A DNA stretch of 43,290 nucleotides from Cyanobacteria bacterium PR.3.49. GTDB taxonomy: Bacteria; Cyanobacteriota; Vampirovibrionia; Obscuribacterales; Obscuribacteraceae. Positions 40,537 to 43,290 of the stretch are shown here, in pieces. A program made the translations under genes and the position numbers. The DNA lies in NCBI GenBank assembly GCA_013997645.1, contig PNKB01000024.1, positions 1 through 43,290 on the forward strand, written 5' to 3'. The notes below the pieces were generated by a model. It was not told the origin of the DNA, searched no databases, and was given only the letters and a program-made list of their open reading frames with translations. Every line of letters begins with the position of its first letter. Position 1 is the stretch's first letter.

Positions 40537-42048
40537 ATGTCACTTTACCTGTCAAAACGCCAACTGCTGAGTTTCAGCGCAATGCTGGTCGCTCTTCAAG
40601 GCATCGCCATCCCTCAATCGGTCCTTGCCCAGGCGCAGCAGCAGTATGTTGTCAACGGGCAGCCGGTGTCGGAAAACATCGGCAAAGCCATGATTCTCTG
40701 CAAAAACGCCGGCGAAATGCTCATGAGTGCCGGCAAGCCGGAGAAGGCTCTCGAGATGCTCACTGAAGCCGAGCAGCTTGCGCCAGAATTACCGGAAGTG
40801 CAAAACAACCTGGGCATGGCTCTAGCCAAAGTCGGACGCACTGATGAAGCCATAGTGCATGTCGAAAAAGCAGTTGCTCTCAATCCCAATCTTCCAGCTG
40901 CCGAAATGACCCTGGGCAGTCTTTACCAATCAGTCGGCAGAACTGAAGATGCGATCCGCGTTTTTAAGGATTTTCAAAATCGCCATCCTAACAGTGACCT
41001 CATGCCGAAGGTAAAAGGTCTGATATCAATGCTGGAGAGTGAATCGAAATTGCGCTCGCAGCAGGATGCAAAAGATGCAAAAGATGCAAATGGTGCAAAT
41101 GGTGCAAATGGTGCAGGAAAAGATGACTATTTCAATGCAATCAGCATGGGCGGAGCAATTACCAAATGGACTGCCAAAAACATGCCGATTAAGGTCTACC
41201 TGGCACCGTCGCAATCAGTTGCCGGATACAAACCCAGTTATCTGGACGCCGTTAAGGCATCGTTTCAGGAATGGGCAGATTCTTCCGAAGGCAAGATCAG
41301 TTTTGTCTACGTCAGCGACAAAGATAAAAGCGACATTTCCTTTGCTTTCTCGAATGACATAAAGGCTGTTTCCAATCCGGCAGAGGGTGGAGAGGCAAAA
41401 ATCTATCCAGGACCGCAAGGCATAACGACAGCGCAAATTGTTGTTCTTACTCTTGATCCGTCGCCAGGTCAACGTATGAATGATGGTTTGATGCGCTGGA
41501 TATGCTTGCACGAGATTGGACATTCATTAGGTTTGATGGGACATAGTCCTCAGCACAATGATGTTATGTACAGCTCGATGCCCCTTTCTACGGGCGACAG
41601 AGGTCTTTCCGAAAGAGACAAGAACACCGTCAAGCGCTTGTATTCCGATTCTGTTGCCGTGCACAAAGCTGAGATTACCATCGCCACTGATACGACCAAC
41701 CCCCTTACACTAAACAATGAAGGCGCCACCGCACTCAATTCGGGCAATCTGGAAATGGCAATGGAACGTCTGGAAAAGGCGCATAAAATCGACCCGAGTT
41801 TGAAAGTAGTCAAGCAAAACCTTGCCCAGGCCTACTGCATCAAAGCGATGAGGACTGCTCAATCCGGAAAGATTCCGGATGCAGACACCTGGTTCAAAAA
41901 ATCAGTGGCACTTTTGGATGGCGGGTCATCCAGCCCCTCAGAGCAAATGGTGCTGCGCTCGTATGCCGTTTATCTAAGACTGGCCAATCGGGTGGCCGAG
42001 GCAACCAAGATCGAATCCTCACTTAAGAGTCGCACCACCACCAAGTAA
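40537..42048 (+). CDS. exported TPR-matrixin metalloprotease fusion
   Basis: A 503-residue exported protein. Residues 1-33 are a signal peptide (cleavage near LAQA). TPRs lie at about residues 50-165 (AGEMLMSAGKPEKALEMLTEAEQL, NNLGMALAKVGRTDEAIVHVEKAV, TLGSLYQSVGRTEDAIRVFKDF). A DAKDANGA repeat linker (177-194) follows. The protease domain (about 200-375) has HEIGHSLGLMGHS, zinc ligands His325, His329 and His336 with catalytic Glu326, and a Met-turn DVMYSSM. This is a bacterial matrixin (HExxHxxGxxxH). More TPR-like repeats follow near 395-490 (NNEGATALNSGNLEMAMERLEKAHKI). The TPR parts probably hold the protease near a partner. AAAGG lies 6 bases before the ATG. No propeptide Cys switch is evident. 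Confidence 0.88.
   Translation: MSLYLSKRQLLSFSAMLVALQGIAIPQSVLAQAQQQYVVNGQPVSENIGKAMILCKNAGEMLMSAGKPEKALEMLTEAEQLAPELPEVQNNLGMALAKVGRTDEAIVHVEKAVALNPNLPAAEMTLGSLYQSVGRTEDAIRVFKDFQNRHPNSDLMPKVKGLISMLESESKLRSQQDAKDAKDANGANGANGAGKDDYFNAISMGGAITKWTAKNMPIKVYLAPSQSVAGYKPSYLDAVKASFQEWADSSEGKISFVYVSDKDKSDISFAFSNDIKAVSNPAEGGEAKIYPGPQGITTAQIVVLTLDPSPGQRMNDGLMRWICLHEIGHSLGLMGHSPQHNDVMYSSMPLSTGDRGLSERDKNTVKRLYSDSVAVHKAEITIATDTTNPLTLNNEGATALNSGNLEMAMERLEKAHKIDPSLKVVKQNLAQAYCIKAMRTAQSGKIPDADTWFKKSVALLDGGSSSPSEQMVLRSYAVYLRLANRVAEATKIESSLKSRTTTK
41065..41118 (+). repeat. 9-bp tandem repeat in the TPR-matrixin gene
   Basis: Six 9-base units in a row: GATGCAAAA twice, GATGCAAAT once, GGTGCAAAT twice, then a partial GGTGCAGGA. 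They encode the DAK/DAN/GAN linker between the TPR and protease domains. Copy number changes would vary linker length without breaking the frame. Confidence 0.9.
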
Positions 42049-42068
42049 GTCAAAGCGCAAAGCATCTG

Positions 42069-42662
42069 ATGTCATATCAAGACAGATACAAAGGACGCAA
42101 GATCAAGGACCCACCTTTTTACCTGGGTCGTTTCGGTCTTTTCATACTGGTTGTTGCTGCTTTTGCATTTTTTGTCGGCACTTTGCGAGGACTGGACAGC
42201 AGCCTCTGTGCGCTTGCCACACTGACTGTGGTGGCATTCAAACTGCTGGTCGAATTGATTGCCGGCAAAGCCAAATTTAAATTGCCAGAAAGGTTTGCCA
42301 ACCTTCCGCTTTATGTATGGCTGCTTTTCTGGCTTCTGCCCATTCCGCCGCTCTGGTTTGTTTTGCGAACTGTCTGGCCGAAAAATGCCGATCCAAATGG
42401 AATGATGGGTTTCCTTACGTTAGTTTGTCTGGTTCTGTATGTGCCCACTCTTTTGGCGATATTCAAGCCGATTGAGACAAAGAAAACAGCAAAAGAAGAA
42501 ACAGAAGAAACATCCGGCGCCGAGAAGATCAATTTTGATGTTGATTTCAATGTTCCGGAACCTGACAGTGAATTGCAGAGTCGCCCATCATCACAATCCA
42601 CAGATAAAAATGCCGGACAGCCGGCCAAGTCGAAGAGCAAAGCAAAAAGAAAGAGAAAATAG
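42069..42662 (+). CDS. small multi-pass membrane protein, charged tail
   Basis: A 197-residue membrane protein of no recognised family. Hydrophobic segments lie at residues 18-40 (LGRFGLFILVVAAFAFFVG), about 47-65 (CALATLTVVAFKLLVELIA), 77-100 (LPLYVWLLFWLLPIPPLWFVL) and 112-130 (MMGFLTLVCLVLYVPTLLAIF). The cytoplasmic-looking tail (135-197) is acidic then Lys/Arg-rich, ending KSKAKRKRK. It starts 20 bases after the TPR-matrixin stop and ends 10 bases before the next gene, so a three-gene operon is likely. Function unknown. Confidence 0.7.
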   Translation: MSYQDRYKGRKIKDPPFYLGRFGLFILVVAAFAFFVGTLRGLDSSLCALATLTVVAFKLLVELIAGKAKFKLPERFANLPLYVWLLFWLLPIPPLWFVLRTVWPKNADPNGMMGFLTLVCLVLYVPTLLAIFKPIETKKTAKEETEETSGAEKINFDVDFNVPEPDSELQSRPSSQSTDKNAGQPAKSKSKAKRKRK

Positions 42663-42672
42663 GGAGATTGGT

Positions 42673-43290
42673 TTGACGCTTTACAGACTCTACAGAGAAT
42701 CACTGGGTCTTCTTACTGATTTGTATCAGTTGACGATGGCGTATGCCCACTGGAAAACCGGCTCGCATACGAAGGAAGCCGTATATCATCTGTCCTTTCG
42801 CAAAAATCCCTTTAATGGTGGCTATGCAGTCAGCTGCGGTCTTTCGACCATGGTCGACTTCATCAATAACTTTCGCTTCGATAGAACCGACATCGACTAT
42901 CTTGCCACTCTAAAAGGGCATGATGGAGAGCCATTATTCGAAGAAAAATTTCTTCAATATCTGAGTGATTTGAAACTGACTGTTGATATCGATGCGGTGC
43001 CGGACGGAACAATTGTATTTGCGCATGAACCCATGGTCAGAGTGATGGGACCAATTATTCATTGCCAACTTCTGGAAACAGCGCTACTGACCATTTTCAA
43101 CTTTCAAACTCTCATCGCCACCAAAGCGGCAAGAATAAGAGAGGCTGCCGGACAAAGAAGTATTCTTGAATTTGGTTTGCGCCGCGCACAGGGCATCGAT
43201 GGCGGGCTTACAGCCAGTCTGGCTGCCCATATCGGCGGTTGCGACGCTACTTCCAATGTGCTTGCAGGCAAGTTGTTCGGTATTCCAGTC
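42673..43290 (+). CDS. pncB: nicotinate phosphoribosyltransferase (partial, runs off window)
   Basis: The first 206 residues of a nicotinate phosphoribosyltransferase, which joins nicotinate and PRPP to give NaMN in NAD salvage. LLTDLYQLTMAYAHWKTG is the family N-terminal signature, with FRKNPFNGGYAVSCGL next. LLETALLTIFNFQTLIATKAARI and ILEFGLRRAQGIDGGL follow, the last being part of the active-site region. Read from a TTG at 42673 with AGGGAG 6 bases upstream. The stop lies beyond the window. Confidence 0.93.
   Translation, partial: MTLYRLYRESLGLLTDLYQLTMAYAHWKTGSHTKEAVYHLSFRKNPFNGGYAVSCGLSTMVDFINNFRFDRTDIDYLATLKGHDGEPLFEEKFLQYLSDLKLTVDIDAVPDGTIVFAHEPMVRVMGPIIHCQLLETALLTIFNFQTLIATKAARIREAAGQRSILEFGLRRAQGIDGGLTASLAAHIGGCDATSNVLAGKLFGIPV

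Overview
The window reads as a bacterial chromosome from a Gram-negative organism. It carries lpxB and an MsbA-type lipid A flippase, so an outer membrane with LPS is expected, together with secG and ubiE/menG. It also has many tetratricopeptide-repeat (TPR) and low-complexity secreted proteins, frequent GTG/TTG starts with good Shine-Dalgarno sequences, and tightly overlapping genes. This mix resembles non-photosynthetic relatives of Cyanobacteria (Vampirovibrionia/Melainabacteria, for example Obscuribacterales). That placement is an inference from gene style, not a database result. I see no rRNA, tRNA, CRISPR array, complete insertion sequence or prophage.

Layout. 1-5,000: a secreted Gln/Pro/Gly/Met-rich protein, a DUF2252 protein, a secreted coiled-coil protein and an EF-hand protein. 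The EF-hand gene lies behind four Pho-box-like heptamers spaced exactly 11 bp apart. 5,000-9,600: a PolX/PHP protein that has lost its polymerase aspartates, followed immediately by an ATP-dependent DNA ligase, a repeat island, chaB and a zinc alcohol/formaldehyde-type dehydrogenase. 9,600-12,940: four minus-strand genes in the order of the minor pseudopilins GspH-I-J-K (FimT-PilV-PilW-PilX). 13,200-21,900: TPR proteins, an ACSF2-like acyl-CoA synthetase, a VOC protein, a composite protein with an IS1595-transposase-like N-terminus and a DprA-like winged helix, and a DUF6159-like membrane protein. 22,000-28,800: a long-chain acyl-CoA synthetase, cutA, a deoxyribosyltransferase-like/formylglutamate-amidohydrolase-like fusion, a DUF3465 protein, sixA, ruvX and a ClC antiporter. 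28,800-33,200: two tandem paralogous PAS histidine kinases, each starting with a degenerate receiver domain. 33,500-37,530: the coupled operon secG-ubiE-lpxB-msbA. 37,600-40,330: a zinc-ribbon protein and an overlapping opine-dehydrogenase/EamA-exporter pair. 40,500-43,290: a TPR-matrixin protease fusion, a small membrane protein and the start of nicotinate phosphoribosyltransferase.

How the genes fit together. The envelope operon joins protein export, quinone synthesis and lipid A synthesis and flipping. The pseudopilin set would form the tip complex of a type II secretion or type IV pilus machine encoded elsewhere. The two kinases have no response regulator in the window. The most promising leads are the opine-dehydrogenase/exporter pair (possible opine or metallophore synthesis and export), the polymerase-dead PolX next to a ligase, the composite transposase-derived regulator, the NDT/FGase-like fusion, the pseudo-receiver kinases and the Pho-like operator array. 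All functional calls come from reading motifs by eye; no searches were run.
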